Source: an uncultured bacterium (GTDB lineage: Bacteria > Verrucomicrobiota > Kiritimatiellia > CAIKKV01). From it: a DNA stretch of 53,986 nt. The translations under genes and the position numbers were made by a program. The notes under the pieces were generated by a model. It worked only from the letters and a program-made list of their open reading frames with translations, was not told the origin of the DNA and did not search any database. This document shows, one piece after another, positions 7,683 to 16,962 of the stretch. The DNA is taken from assembly GCA_938038445.1 (NCBI GenBank), contig CALHRZ010000032.1:1-53986 (forward strand), written 5' to 3'. The first letter of the stretch is position 1, and each line of letters starts with the position of its first letter.

Positions 7683-8770
7683 CCCGGCGTTTCTCGATTC
7701 GGAAGGAATCGTTTCCCCCTTGGCTTCGGTATAGGGACTCCGACGGCGTAGTGCTTTGTGCTCGAATTCGTCTAGCCCGGAATGTGGCCGGCCACGCGTT
7801 TCCGGGTTGGGCGGGGGAGGAAGAAACGAAAACGCTGGGTCGGGAGCTGGAAAAACGGGTGGGAGCTCTTCCGGTATTTCAGGGGGGCACCCTGTATCGG
7901 ATGGAGACGATTGGACCTGTGGAGCGGATGTGGCTGCGGGAATGCCAGCTGATTAGCGCGGACCTTGCGAGTCGTGGGGAGGGGAGTGCGGTATGGATTT
8001 CCGAAGGCCAGACGGTCTCCGTTATGATCAATGAAGAGGATCATCTCCGCATTCAGGTTTTTGGTCCTGTGGGGGAGTGGGACCGGTTATGGACGATCGC
8101 AGATGCCTTGGATACGGCGCTCGGCGAGGGTGTATCCTATGCCTTTTCGAAGCGGCGGGGCTTTTTGACCGCCTGTCCCACCAATTTGGGGACGGGGCTT
8201 CGCGCCAGCGTATTGATGCATTTGCCGGGGTTGATTTTGCAGCGGGAGATGGGTCCGGTCGTGAAAGCCCTCCAGCGTCTGGATTATACGGTCCGCGGAT
8301 TTCTGGGGGAGGGGACGGACATGTGGGGGAACATGGTTCAGGTCTCCAATCAGATCACATGGGGGCGGAGCGAACGGGAGATTCTCCGCGATTTTGAGCC
8401 GGTGGTAGCGGAATTGGTTCAGAAGGAACAGTGGGCCCGCGACCGGCTGAAGGAAGGCGGTGCAGAGAAAGGGGTGGTGGAAGATCAGGTGATACGGGCG
8501 GCCGCCGTGCTTTCCTATGCGTTGCGTCTTTCTTCGGAGGAGGCTCTCCATCATCTTTCCATGCTGCAACTTGCCCAATCGTATGGGTGGATGAAGAATC
8601 TTTCGCGGGAAGCCCTTGAGGGTTTGTATGGGTTTGCGTTGACCGGTCATCTTCAGAAAGCTGTAGGAAGGGGATATTCGTTGAAGGATTGGGACTTTGT
8701 CCGTGCCTTTCACATGAGAGCCCGCATGATCGAACTGGGCATTCTGGATTCCCTATCGCAGCAGCGTTGA
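7679..8770 (+). CDS. mcsB: Protein arginine kinase McsB
   Basis: The 363-residue protein has the phosphagen-kinase-type catalytic domain of McsB: CARIRLARNVAGHAFP, NEEDHLRIQ, FLTACPTNLGTGLRASVLM (catalytic cysteine within CPTN) and GNMVQVSNQITWGRSE. It phosphorylates arginines on damaged or regulatory proteins, which tags them for ClpC. At the C-terminus the segment WDFVRAFHMRARM sits where the RDxxRA phosphoarginine-binding motif is expected, with Trp in place of the first Arg. The ATG at 7679 overlaps the mcsA stop (ATGA). The longer frame beginning at 7601 would read the TTC tract as poly-phenylalanine and is rejected. clpC follows 48 nt downstream, as expected for a McsAB-ClpC system. Confidence 0.93.
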   Translation: MTRRFSIRKESFPPWLRYRDSDGVVLCARIRLARNVAGHAFPGWAGEEETKTLGRELEKRVGALPVFQGGTLYRMETIGPVERMWLRECQLISADLASRGEGSAVWISEGQTVSVMINEEDHLRIQVFGPVGEWDRLWTIADALDTALGEGVSYAFSKRRGFLTACPTNLGTGLRASVLMHLPGLILQREMGPVVKALQRLDYTVRGFLGEGTDMWGNMVQVSNQITWGRSEREILRDFEPVVAELVQKEQWARDRLKEGGAEKGVVEDQVIRAAAVLSYALRLSSEEALHHLSMLQLAQSYGWMKNLSREALEGLYGFALTGHLQKAVGRGYSLKDWDFVRAFHMRARMIELGILDSLSQQR

Positions 8771-8818
8771 CTTTTAAGCTTGTAGATGGCAAACTTAAAA
8801 ACTTTGGAAGACGGACTT

Positions 8819-11371
8819 ATGAACAATTTCAACGAATACACTCCTCGTGCCCGGCAGGTCGTCCAACTGGCCGGGCAGGAGGCGGAACGGTTCAATCACA
8901 ATTATATCGGCACCGAGCATTTGCTGTTGGGGCTTTTCGCGCTGGGCGAGGGTGTGGCGGTTGAGGTGCTCCGGCGGATGAATCTGACGTTGGAGCGGGT
9001 GCGGCGGGAGGTGGAAAATTTGGTCGGGCAGGGGGGGGAGACGAAGGTGGTGGGACCGATTCCGATGACTCCTCGTGCGAAGCGGGTTCTTCAATTTGCC
9101 GCTGCGGAGGCGCGGGAGCTTCGTCACAATTACATTGGCACGGAGCACATTCTTCTCGGGTTGTTGCGGGAAGAGGAGGGTGTTGCGGCGCAGGTGCTTC
9201 GCACGTTGGGGGTGGATATTGAGAGCGTACGGCGGGAGGTGCTTCGCGTATTGGATCCTGGGCAGGCGGGGCCGGAAGAGGAGGGAACGGAGTCTGACGC
9301 AGAGGAGCGGGAGGCGGAGGAGCGTTTGGAAGCCCGGGAAGGCAACGAGGAGGGAAATGCGTTGCCGCCGGCTCCCGCGGCTGGGAAGGGACGCGGGGGC
9401 AAGACGCCGGCCCTGAACACGTTTGGGCGCGATCTGACCGAACTGGCGCGTCAGGACAAGCTGGATCCGGTGATTGGTCGAAAAGTCGAGCTGGAGCGGG
9501 TGATTCAGATTCTGTGTCGGCGCACCAAGAACAATCCGGTGCTGATCGGCGAGGCGGGGGTGGGGAAGACAGCCATTGTGGAAGGGCTGGCCCAGGCCGT
9601 TGTGGCCGGGAATGTGCCGGAGGGGTTACGGCACAAGCGGGTTGTGACGCTGGACTTGGCCCTGATGATTGCGGGCACGAAGTACCGGGGGCAATTCGAG
9701 GAGCGGATTAAGGCGGTGATGGAGGAAATCCGCCGTTCCGGGGACATTATTCTTTTTGTGGATGAACTGCATACCATCGTGGGGGCCGGTTCGGCGGAGG
9801 GGACGATGGATGCCTCCAACATCATTAAGCCGGCGTTGGCGCGCGGGGAACTTCAATGCATCGGCGCGACCACGCTGGACGAGTATCGGAAATACATCGA
9901 GAAGGACGCGGCGCTGGAGCGGCGGTTTCAGACGGTTCGGGTGGACGAGCCTACGGTGGAGGAGACGATTCGGATTTTACGTGGGCTGCGTCCGAAGTAT
10001 GAGGCGCACCATCGGGTGGCGATCACGGATGAAGCGCTCGAGGCGGCTGCGCATCTCTCGGACCGTTATCTTAAGGGCCGGTATTTGCCCGACAAGGCGA
10101 TTGACACGATTGACGAAGCGGGGGCGCGGGTCCACATTCAGGCCACGACGCGGCCGCCAGCGCTCAAGAAGCTGGAAGCGTCCATCGAGAAAATCCGGGT
10201 GAAGAAGGAGGAGGCGATTCAGGCCCAGCGGTTTGAGGAAGCGGCGCAGTGGCGGGATCGGGAACGTCGCGAGCGGCAACTGCTGGCGGCACGGATCGGG
10301 CGGTGGGAGAAAAGCATAGGACGTCGCCGGTTACGGGTGACGGTGGATCATGTCCGGGAGGTTATTTCCCGATGGACCGGCATTCCGTTGCAAAAGATGG
10401 GGGACGAGGAGGTCACCCGGCTCCTGGGGATGGAGCAGGAGATCGCGCGAACGGTTGTCGGCCAGGAGGAAGCGGTTGAAACGTTGGCGCGCGCGCTGCG
10501 TCGTTCGCGCGCGGAGTTGAAAGATCCGCGGCGGCCGATCGGGTCCTTCATTTTTTTGGGTCCGACGGGAGTCGGCAAGACGTTGCTGGCGAAGGCGTTG
10601 GCCGAATTCATGTTTCATGATCCTGATGCTCTGATCCAAATGGACATGAGCGAGTACATGGAGAAGTTTTCCGTGAGCCGTCTGGTCGGTTCTCCGCCCG
10701 GTTATGTGGGCTATGAAGAGGGGGGGCAACTGACGGAGAAGGTGCGGCGGCGGCCGTATTCCGTGGTGTTGTTTGACGAGTTCGAGAAAGCCCATCCGGA
10801 TGTGATGCAGATTCTGCTACAAATTTTAGAAGAGGGGCGTTTGACGGACAGTTTCGGCCGTCATGTGGACTTTCGGAACACGGTGGTGATTTTGACGACC
10901 AATTTGGGGGCCGATTTAAACAAGGCGACAGCGGGTTTGGGGTTTCGCGAGTCGAGTGAGGCGGCCAACCTATCGGCCATGAAGGAACGGTTGTTAGGGG
11001 AAGCGAAGCGAATGTTCAAGCCGGAGTTTCTGAACCGGATTGACGAGATCATTGTGTTTCGGCCGCTAAATCGTGCGGATGTTCATCGCATTCTGGATCT
11101 GGAGTTGAAGCGGATTGAAGCCCGTCTTCGCGACCGGGAGCTGACGCTTTCCCTGCCGCAGGAGGCGCGCGAGTTTTTGGTGGACAAGGGATATGATCCG
11201 GCGATGGGGGCGCGTCCCTTGCGTCGTGCGCTTCAGAAATATCTGGAGGATCCTCTGGCCGAGGAACTGTTGCGGGGTCGGATCAAACGGGGGATGGTGG
11301 TTGAGGTCGCGCGGGCGCCGGACGAAACGGGGTTGCAATTTTTGGTTCCTGAAACGGGCAGTGTGCGCTAG
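8819..11371 (+). CDS. clpC: ClpC AAA+ unfoldase (Clp protease ATPase subunit)
   Basis: The 850-residue protein has two N-terminal Clp repeats (residues about 5-145, with [11 protein letters not shown] and [11 protein letters not shown]), AAA-1 with Walker [11 protein letters not shown] and Walker [10 protein letters not shown], a middle UVR-like coiled coil (about residues 455-500), AAA-2 with Walker [11 protein letters not shown], and a ClpB-type D2-small domain ending near 845. It unfolds substrates, including arginine-phosphorylated ones, for ClpP, which is not in this window. The ATG at 8819 was chosen over the in-frame ATG at 8786 because GGAAG lies 8 nt upstream and the protein then starts like the family ([13 protein letters not shown]). 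ffh begins 12 nt after the stop. Confidence 0.95.
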   Translation: MNNFNEYTPRARQVVQLAGQEAERFNHNYIGTEHLLLGLFALGEGVAVEVLRRMNLTLERVRREVENLVGQGGETKVVGPIPMTPRAKRVLQFAAAEARELRHNYIGTEHILLGLLREEEGVAAQVLRTLGVDIESVRREVLRVLDPGQAGPEEEGTESDAEEREAEERLEAREGNEEGNALPPAPAAGKGRGGKTPALNTFGRDLTELARQDKLDPVIGRKVELERVIQILCRRTKNNPVLIGEAGVGKTAIVEGLAQAVVAGNVPEGLRHKRVVTLDLALMIAGTKYRGQFEERIKAVMEEIRRSGDIILFVDELHTIVGAGSAEGTMDASNIIKPALARGELQCIGATTLDEYRKYIEKDAALERRFQTVRVDEPTVEETIRILRGLRPKYEAHHRVAITDEALEAAAHLSDRYLKGRYLPDKAIDTIDEAGARVHIQATTRPPALKKLEASIEKIRVKKEEAIQAQRFEEAAQWRDRERRERQLLAARIGRWEKSIGRRRLRVTVDHVREVISRWTGIPLQKMGDEEVTRLLGMEQEIARTVVGQEEAVETLARALRRSRAELKDPRRPIGSFIFLGPTGVGKTLLAKALAEFMFHDPDALIQMDMSEYMEKFSVSRLVGSPPGYVGYEEGGQLTEKVRRRPYSVVLFDEFEKAHPDVMQILLQILEEGRLTDSFGRHVDFRNTVVILTTNLGADLNKATAGLGFRESSEAANLSAMKERLLGEAKRMFKPEFLNRIDEIIVFRPLNRADVHRILDLELKRIEARLRDRELTLSLPQEAREFLVDKGYDPAMGARPLRRALQKYLEDPLAEELLRGRIKRGMVVEVARAPDETGLQFLVPETGSVR

Positions 11372-11383
11372 GGGGCGGTCGGA

Positions 11384-12706
11384 ATGTTCGATGCGTTGAC
11401 GACCGCTTTTCAGAAGCTTTTCCGCTCGTTGCGTGGACGGGGCGTTTTGACCGAGGAGAACATTCGGGAAGCGCTTCGGGAGGTTCGGACCACGCTGCTC
11501 GAAGCGGACGTCCCTTTTGATCTTGTCAAAACCTTCACGGATCGAGTGCGGGCTCGGGTGCTCGGGCAGGAGGTGGGGAGCAGTCTGTCGCCGGGGCAGC
11601 AGTTCATTCAATGTGTCTATGAGGAGATGGCGGCTCTTCTGGGCAGTACGGCGGAGGAGCTGGCGATGGGAGGGAGCCCGGGTACGCTTCTCCTTTGCGG
11701 GCTTCACGGCTCTGGCAAGACCACCACGGCCGGTAAACTGGCGCGTTGGTTGGCCGAACGACGCGGGCGCCGTGTTCTATTGGCGGCGGGCGATCTTCGG
11801 CGGCCGGCGGCCGCCGATCAGCTTGGGGTTCTCGCGGCCCAAGTGGGTGCCGCTTTGGTGCGTCCCGAGCCGGGTGAGAGTCTGGCGGAGTTTGGCGTTC
11901 GGGCGCTTTCGCACGCGCGGGTCGGGGGGAATGATTTCGTGATTTTTGACACGGGCGGTCGGTTTCAGATGGATCACGATCTTCTCGCGGAGTTGGGCGA
12001 GTTGCGTCGGGCCGTCAAGCCGGCCAACATTGTGTTGGTGGTGGATGCGGCGATGGGGCAGGAATCGGTCCATGTGGCGGAAGGGTTTCACCGGGCGGTG
12101 GGATTGACTGGGTTGATTTTGACCAAGCTAGACGGCGATGCCCGGGGGGGTGCGGCGCTTTCGATCCGATCGGTGACGGGGCGTCCCATTTTGTTCACGG
12201 GCACGGGGGAAAAGCTCGACCAGTTGGAGCCTTTTTATCCGGACCGGATGGCGTCGCGCATTTTGGGGATGGGGGATGTTCTTTCGTTTGTGGAGAAGGC
12301 CCAAGAGGTGGTGGATGAGGCGACGGCCCGTACGTTGGAGCGGAAAATCCGCCGCAACACTTTTACCCTTGAGGACTTCCTGGTTCAATACCGCCAGATG
12401 CAGAAGATGGGACCTTTGGAAAAGGTTCTTGAAATGATTCCGGGCGCATCCCGTCTTACCAGCGATCGGAAGGCCACGGATGAAATGAAACGGTTTGTAA
12501 AAAAGGCAGAAGCGATTATTTTGAGCATGACACCCCGGGAACGGCGGAATCCGGAGATTTTGAATGGGAGCCGTCGGGCCCGGATTGCTCGGGGGAGCGG
12601 AACACAAGTCCAGGATGTGAATGAAGTATTGCGTCAATTCAAGCAGGCGAAATTGTTGGCGCAGCGGATGGGGCAGATGCAAAAAAAGTTGCGAATGCGA
12701 TTTTGA
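11384..12706 (+). CDS. ffh: Signal recognition particle GTPase Ffh
   Basis: The 440-residue protein has the SRP54 N, G and M domains. The G domain has GLHGSGKTTTAGKLA (P-loop), DTGGR (normally DTAGR), TKLDGDARGGAAL and TGTGEKLDQLEPF. The M domain (from about residue 325) carries the RNA-binding RRARIARGSGT signature. Ffh binds 4.5S RNA and signal sequences and docks with FtsY to deliver nascent membrane proteins. Two usually invariant positions differ here: His for Gln in the P-loop and Gly for Ala in DTAGR. The gene opens the widely conserved ffh-rpsP-trmD-rplS order. The 4.5S RNA and FtsY genes are not seen. Confidence 0.95.
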   Translation: MFDALTTAFQKLFRSLRGRGVLTEENIREALREVRTTLLEADVPFDLVKTFTDRVRARVLGQEVGSSLSPGQQFIQCVYEEMAALLGSTAEELAMGGSPGTLLLCGLHGSGKTTTAGKLARWLAERRGRRVLLAAGDLRRPAAADQLGVLAAQVGAALVRPEPGESLAEFGVRALSHARVGGNDFVIFDTGGRFQMDHDLLAELGELRRAVKPANIVLVVDAAMGQESVHVAEGFHRAVGLTGLILTKLDGDARGGAALSIRSVTGRPILFTGTGEKLDQLEPFYPDRMASRILGMGDVLSFVEKAQEVVDEATARTLERKIRRNTFTLEDFLVQYRQMQKMGPLEKVLEMIPGASRLTSDRKATDEMKRFVKKAEAIILSMTPRERRNPEILNGSRRARIARGSGTQVQDVNEVLRQFKQAKLLAQRMGQMQKKLRMRF

Positions 12707-12738
12707 TTTGACATAATTCAAGTTTTTGGAGGAGACGA

Positions 12739-13005
12739 ATGGCTGTCAAGATTCGACTGCGGCGCATGGGCGCCAACAACGACATATGCTTCCGGGTCAT
12801 TGCGACGGATTCCCGTTCGCCGCGGGATGGGCGATGTCTCGAGGTGCTTGGTTGGTATGATCCGCGGGCAAAGGGGGAGACGTGTCGGCTTAAGCTGGAG
12901 CGGATTGAATACTGGAAGGGGCGGGGCGCCGTGATGAGCGAGACGGTGGCCAGCCTTGTGCGAAAGGCCCAGAAATCGGCGATGCAGCCGGCGGCCCCTG
13001 CGTAA
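12739..13005 (+). CDS. rpsP: 30S ribosomal protein S16
   Basis: The 88-residue protein has the S16 pattern [24 protein letters not shown] and EVLGWYDP, with a short alanine/proline tail. It helps to assemble the 30S subunit. A strong GGAGGAG site lies upstream. A TTGACA box at 12708-12713 overlaps the end of ffh, but I find no matching -10, so it is read with ffh and trmD. The length is normal for bacterial S16. Confidence 0.97.
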   Translation: MAVKIRLRRMGANNDICFRVIATDSRSPRDGRCLEVLGWYDPRAKGETCRLKLERIEYWKGRGAVMSETVASLVRKAQKSAMQPAAPA

Positions 13006-13052
13006 CGGTGTGGCGAAAGCCGGCGGCCGCGGGGATCCGCGTGGGCGGGGCG

Positions 13053-13733
13053 ATGTTGGAAATTGAGGTCATCACATTGTTTCCTGGGCTGTTGAGCGGC
13101 TTTTTGGCGGAGAGCATGCTTAAACGGGCGCAGGTGGCGGGCGTTGTGCAGATTCGGTTGCATGGATTGAGGGCATTTGCGACCGATCGTCGTGGGACGG
13201 CCGACGACCGGCCCTACGGGGGAGGTCCAGGAATGATTTTGAAACCCGAACCTGTATTTGCGGCGGTGGAAAGCGTGAAACGTCCGGAGAGTCGGGTGAT
13301 CCTGATGACTCCCCAGGGAGCGCGTTTTGACCAGGGTGTAGCCCGGCGGCTTGCCCGGGAGCGGCATTTGATTTTCGTGTGCGGCCATTACGAAGGCGTG
13401 GACGAGCGGATTCGGATGGTACTGGCCGACGAAGAGATATCCATTGGCGATTACGTGCTCACCAACGGTGCATTGCCGGCCGCGGTGGTAATGGATGCCG
13501 TGATCCGTCTTCTGCCCGGCGTGTTGGGTGCAGGGCCCGAAGGGGCGGAAGAGGAGTCTTTTCGGGAAGGCATGCTTGAATTTCCCCAATACACACGGCC
13601 GCCCGAATTCCGCGGGATGGGCGTGCCGGAGGTGTTGCTCAGCGGCGATCATGCGGCCATCGCCCGCTGGCGCCGCGAGCAGGCGTTGATTCGTACGGGG
13701 GAAAGGCGGCCGGATCTTTTAACGACCCGATGA
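13053..13733 (+). CDS. trmD: tRNA (guanine37-N1)-methyltransferase TrmD
   Basis: The 226-residue protein has the deep-knot SPOUT fold motifs: [11 protein letters not shown] at the start, [26 protein letters not shown] and [14 protein letters not shown]. It transfers a methyl group from S-adenosylmethionine to G37 of tRNAs reading CNN codons, which prevents +1 frameshifts. The ATG at 13053 was preferred to the longer frame from 13008, because that frame would add 15 residues not found in the family. It sits between rpsP and rplS, its usual place, with a 7-nt gap to rplS. Confidence 0.96.
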   Translation: MLEIEVITLFPGLLSGFLAESMLKRAQVAGVVQIRLHGLRAFATDRRGTADDRPYGGGPGMILKPEPVFAAVESVKRPESRVILMTPQGARFDQGVARRLARERHLIFVCGHYEGVDERIRMVLADEEISIGDYVLTNGALPAAVVMDAVIRLLPGVLGAGPEGAEEESFREGMLEFPQYTRPPEFRGMGVPEVLLSGDHAAIARWRREQALIRTGERRPDLLTTR

Positions 13734-13740
13734 GGAAACC

Positions 13741-14091
13741 ATGATTCAGAAAATCATCAGCCAGATTGATCGCGAACAGACCCGCAAGGAACCTCTTGCG
13801 CCGATCGCCGTTGGCGATACGGTCAAAGTCCATGTAACGATCCGCGAAGGGGACAAAGAACGGGTGCAGCCTTTTTCCGGAACCGTCATTGCCATCCGCC
13901 GTGGGGTGGGTGGGGGTTCATTTGTCGTGCGGCGAGTGAGCCACGGCGTTGCGGTGGAAAAGATTTTTCCGTTCCAGTGTCCGCATGTGACAAAAGTGGA
14001 AGTGGAGAGCAAGGCTCGGGTACGGCGGGCCAAGCTCTACTTTCTGCGGGGGCGTTCGGGCAAGCAAGCCCGGCTTTCCCGGAAGGAGTAA
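13741..14091 (+). CDS. rplS: 50S ribosomal protein L19
   Basis: The 116-residue protein has the L19 pattern: a GDTVKVHVTIREGDKERVQ segment, FSGTVIAIRRGVGGG, SFVVRRVSHGVAVEKIFP and a basic C-terminus (RRAKLYFLRGRSGKQARL). It lies at the interface between the 30S and 50S subunits. A GAGGAA site precedes the ATG. rnhB begins 4 nt after the stop, so the genes are cotranscribed. Confidence 0.97.
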   Translation: MIQKIISQIDREQTRKEPLAPIAVGDTVKVHVTIREGDKERVQPFSGTVIAIRRGVGGGSFVVRRVSHGVAVEKIFPFQCPHVTKVEVESKARVRRAKLYFLRGRSGKQARLSRKE

Positions 14092-14095
14092 GGGG

Positions 14096-14779
14096 TTGCT
14101 CGAATTTGAGTCCCAGGCTTGGGAACGGGGATTTCGCCGCGTTGCCGGCGTGGATGAGGCGGGTCGTGGACCGTTGGCGGGACCGGTCGTTGCGGCGGCG
14201 GTTGTGTTTGATGCCGCGTATTTGTTGCGCGAGGCGGGGGGGATACTGGCAGGGTTGACCGATTCGAAGCAGTTGGGGGAAAAGGAACGGGAGCGGTTTT
14301 TTGACTTGTTTTGTTCGGTTCGGGAGGTGGATGCTTCTCTTGGGGCGGCGGATGCGTTTGAGATTGACCGTCATAATATCTTGCGGGCGACGTTTCTGGC
14401 GATGCGGCGGGCTGTGGCGGGGCTCACGCCGCCGCCGGATGCCATACTGGTGGACGGTCCGTATGATCCCGGTCTTGGGGTTCCGGTGATTCCGGTGGTG
14501 GACGGGGACGCGCGAAGCCTCACGGTGGCTGCGGCCAGTGTGATGGCCAAGGTGGTGCGGGACCGACTGATGCGGGGATGGGATGAGCGATTTCCCGGCT
14601 ATGGACTAGCGGGGCACAAAGGATATGGGACTCGGCTTCATACGCAGGCGCTTTTTGAAAGGGGAGTTTTACCTCTTCATCGGCGTTCGTTCCGACCGGT
14701 TCAGGATGCGCTTCGCATCCGGTCCTATCTTTCCCGCGACGGGGGCCATTCATCCGCTTCTCCGAATTCCCGCACGTAG
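14096..14779 (+). CDS. rnhB: Ribonuclease HII
   Basis: The 227-residue protein has the RNase HII active-site motif GVDEAGRGPLAGPVVAAAV (Asp and Glu of the DEDD set), with further acids at VDGPYD and VDGDARS, and the conserved AAASVMAKVVRDRLM helix. It cuts the RNA strand of hybrids and removes single ribonucleotides from DNA. The start is a TTG at 14096, four bases after the rplS stop with AAGGAG upstream; no better start exists before the catalytic motif. The last 55 bases overlap the convergent yraN gene. Confidence 0.95.
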   Translation: MLEFESQAWERGFRRVAGVDEAGRGPLAGPVVAAAVVFDAAYLLREAGGILAGLTDSKQLGEKERERFFDLFCSVREVDASLGAADAFEIDRHNILRATFLAMRRAVAGLTPPPDAILVDGPYDPGLGVPVIPVVDGDARSLTVAAASVMAKVVRDRLMRGWDERFPGYGLAGHKGYGTRLHTQALFERGVLPLHRRSFRPVQDALRIRSYLSRDGGHSSASPNSRT

Positions 14780-15156
14780 CGTTTATCGAGTGGGAAAGCA
14801 TTTTCGATCCGCCGGACGGTTGGGGGGCTGAACCCTGGAACGCCGACGACTTCAACGATATCGAACCGGAAGAAACGCGGGGGCTTCCGCAAACGTTTGA
14901 GATAGCGAAAAGCGGCCTGTTGAAGCGCGCGCTTTTTCTGCCGGCGGACGGCGGAGGCGGGGGATCCGAACGCTTCGGTGCGCCGCGTTTTGACTTCCAC
15001 AAAGACCAGGACTTCGCCGTCGCGCGCGATCAGATCGATTTCGTGACGCGCATCCGGACGGACCCGCCACCCCAAAATTCGCATTCCTTCACGTTGCAGA
15101 GCGCGCCGGGCGATCCATTCTCCCCACAGTCCGGCGAGAAGGGCAGAAAACACCAT
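14725..15156 (-). CDS. yraN: YraN/UPF0102 family endonuclease-like protein
   Basis: The 143-residue protein has the UPF0102 motifs: GEWIARRALQREGMRIL, HEIDLIARDGEVLVFVEVKTR (the Asp...Glu-x-Lys catalytic-type core of the PD-(D/E)xK nuclease fold) and the following SAVRRQKKRAL helix. The biological role is unknown. yraN is very often next to rnhB, as here, although in this genome it converges and its 3' end overlaps rnhB by 55 bases. The ATG at 15156 follows folE on the same strand with a 78-nt gap. Confidence 0.92.
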   Translation of the reverse strand: MVFSALLAGLWGEWIARRALQREGMRILGWRVRPDARHEIDLIARDGEVLVFVEVKTRRTEAFGSPASAVRRQKKRALQQAAFRYLKRLRKPPRFFRFDIVEVVGVPGFSPPTVRRIENAFPLDKRYVREFGEADEWPPSRER

Positions 15157-15234
15157 GGAGAACTCCTACACGCCGGGCCGGCGGGAACATCCGGGAACAG
15201 CGTAGGGAAAAAGCGTAAAAAAGCAAACCCGTTT

Positions 15235-15801
15235 TTAGGGTTTAGGGCTGCCGATGAGGTGGAGGAATTCGAGGCGGGTGCTTTGGACGTGATGGAAGCT
15301 ACCGAGGACGGACGAGGTGGTCATGACGGATTCATGTTTTTCCACCCCGCGCATCATCATGCAGAGGTGGCGGCAGGACATGACGACCCCAACGCCTTCC
15401 GCGTTGACGGCGGACTGGACGGCGTGGGCGATCTGGGCGGTCAAACGCTCCTGAATCTGGAGGCGGCGGGCGTACATATCCACGAGGCGGGCGAGTTTGC
15501 TGACGCCGATCACCATGTCGCGCGCGATATACCCGATATGGCAGCGGCCGAAGAAGGGCATCATGTGATGTTCGCACATGCTATACACCTCGATATCGCG
15601 GGCGATGATCATGTTGTTGGCCTCTGCGGAGAACACCGCGCCGTTGATCAGCGTCGTGGGGTCCTCTCGGTAGCCGCGGGTGAGTTCCGCCCAGGCGGCG
15701 GCTACCCGTTCCGGCGTTCGTTGGAGCCCTTCCCGGTCGGGGTTTTCGCCGATTTCGACCAGAAGCTCGCGAATGAGGGTGGCGATTCGGCTTTGGTTCA
15801 T
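15235..15801 (-). CDS. folE: GTP cyclohydrolase I (FolE, type IA)
   Basis: The 188-residue protein has all the type IA hallmarks: NPDREGLQRTPERVA, SMCEHHMMPFFGRCHIGY (zinc cysteine and catalytic histidines), GVSKLARLVDMYARRLQIQERL and the second zinc cysteine in SCRHLCMMMRGVEK. It turns GTP into dihydroneopterin triphosphate, the first step of tetrahydrofolate synthesis. The length is normal. The ATG lies 36 bases downstream of the 3' end of tRNA-Val on the same strand, so the gene may be cotranscribed with the tRNA. Confidence 0.96.
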   Translation of the reverse strand: MNQSRIATLIRELLVEIGENPDREGLQRTPERVAAAWAELTRGYREDPTTLINGAVFSAEANNMIIARDIEVYSMCEHHMMPFFGRCHIGYIARDMVIGVSKLARLVDMYARRLQIQERLTAQIAHAVQSAVNAEGVGVVMSCRHLCMMMRGVEKHESVMTTSSVLGSFHHVQSTRLEFLHLIGSPKP

Positions 15802-15837
15802 GATGCCGGCGTCCGAAAGAGGCGAGAGACGAAAATC

Positions 15838-15914
15838 TGGTGGGCGATACAGGACTTGAACCTGTGACCCCTACCATGTCAAGGTAGTGCTCTAGCCAAC
15901 TGAGCTAATCGCCC
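15838..15914 (-). tRNA. tRNA-Val (anticodon GAC), CCA encoded
   Basis: The reverse complement folds into a perfect cloverleaf: acceptor GGGCGAT/ATCGCCC, D arm GCTC/GAGC, anticodon stem CTACC/GGTAG around the loop TTGACAT (anticodon GAC) and T arm ACAGG/CCTGT with loop TTCAAGT. Discriminator A and CCA are encoded, so the 73-nt body plus ACCA ends at 15838. Confidence 0.97.
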
Positions 15915-15926
15915 GGTCGAAGAGAT

Positions 15927-15955
15927 ACTGTAGGGGATTGGACAGGGAAAGTCAA
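15927..15955 (-). promoter_or_regulatory. Promoter for tRNA-Val and possibly folE
   Basis: On the minus strand TTGACT (15955-15950), 17 bases, then TACAGT (15932-15927), ending 13 bases before the tRNA 5' end. The spacing is ideal for a stable-RNA promoter. Confidence 0.55.
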
Positions 15956-16036
15956 TGATGGGTGCGCCGGGTATCAGCAAGGGGACCTAGCGGACATTCC
16001 GTGAGGCGGGTGAAAAACGGAGCGGGCGACCGCACG

Positions 16037-16954
16037 CTACAGCAGGATGATGGCGAGGATGGTGAGGGTGAAGAGGAGGATGGAAACCAGCAAAGGCCCG
16101 TCGGTCAGAAGCACGCGTTCGGGGCGGCCGCCCTGGCCATGGCGATACACGAGATCCAGGTAACGGAAAACGCCGAAGATGACGAAGGGGATCGAGAAAC
16201 CGAGGGCGTGTGAGTGGAATTTGGCCACTGTTTCGGGCCAGAAGGTATAGAGCGTGTAGGAGAGGATCACGCAGGCGGCGGTTATCGCGATGAGCTGATC
16301 CATCAGATCCGCGTGGTACTGAAGAAGGGTTTCCCGATGATTTCCCGCCTCTTCTTCGAGGAGGAGGAGTTTTTCGTGGCGCCGTTTACAGAGGGCCAGG
16401 AAGAGGGCCAGCAAAAAAGTGCAGAGTAAGAGCCAGGGGGAAATGCGAACGCGTGCGGCGGCCGCCCCTCCTACGGCTCGGAGGACGAATCCGGCTGCAA
16501 TAACCATGACGTCCAGGAGGGCAACCCGTTTGAGGAAGAAGGTATAGACGGACTGGAGGGCCAGGTAGGCGAACAGGATGCCGCCAAAGAGAGGTTCCAG
16601 TCGGGCGCCACCGGCGATCCCGCCCAGCAGGAAAAGGCTGGAAAAAAAGACGGCCTGTAGGGGGGTGAGGAGACCGGCGGGCAGTGGCCGGTTTTTTTTG
16701 ATCGGATGGAAGCGATCCGCCTCGAGATCCTTCAAATCGTTCATCATATAGACGCCGCTTGAGACGACACAGAAGAGCAATGCGGCGCCCACGACCCGGA
16801 GGGCTGCAGAGATCGTCAAAGGGACGGCGGCCTGACGGTCCCCCAGTGCGAAAAGAAAAGGAGCGAGGACGACTCCGTTTTTGGTCCATTGTGCGGGTCG
16901 CATGGCCTGCCACAGACCGATCAGGGATGTGCGAAGCGAACGCGGCGGGTTCAT
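16037..16954 (-). CDS. UbiA-family polyprenyltransferase, DPPR synthase-like (polyprenyl-phosphate phosphoribosyltransferase)
   Basis: The 305-residue protein has about eight membrane segments and two acidic motifs: YMMNDLKDLEADRFHPIKKN early, and LDVMVIAAGFVLRAVGGAAA later. Within the UbiA superfamily the D-R-x-H-P-x-K-x-x-R-P pattern matches decaprenyl-phosphate phosphoribosyltransferases, which move phosphoribose from PRPP onto a polyprenyl phosphate on the inner face of the membrane. The ATG at 16954 starts 8 nt after the stop of the DPM1-like gene, and the longer frame is just a shadow of that gene. The pairing suggests a lipid-linked sugar donor. A different prenyl acceptor, as in other UbiA enzymes, is possible but less likely. 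Confidence 0.8.
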   Translation of the reverse strand: MNPPRSLRTSLIGLWQAMRPAQWTKNGVVLAPFLFALGDRQAAVPLTISAALRVVGAALLFCVVSSGVYMMNDLKDLEADRFHPIKKNRPLPAGLLTPLQAVFFSSLFLLGGIAGGARLEPLFGGILFAYLALQSVYTFFLKRVALLDVMVIAAGFVLRAVGGAAAARVRISPWLLLCTFLLALFLALCKRRHEKLLLLEEEAGNHRETLLQYHADLMDQLIAITAACVILSYTLYTFWPETVAKFHSHALGFSIPFVIFGVFRYLDLVYRHGQGGRPERVLLTDGPLLVSILLFTLTILAIILL

Positions 16955-16962
16955 GGGGGGGG

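Noticed and set aside
12708..12736. A promoter between ffh and rpsP (perfect TTGACA at 12708)
   Set aside because: No -10-like hexamer occurs at 16-18 bases; the spacer leads straight into the rpsP ribosome site.
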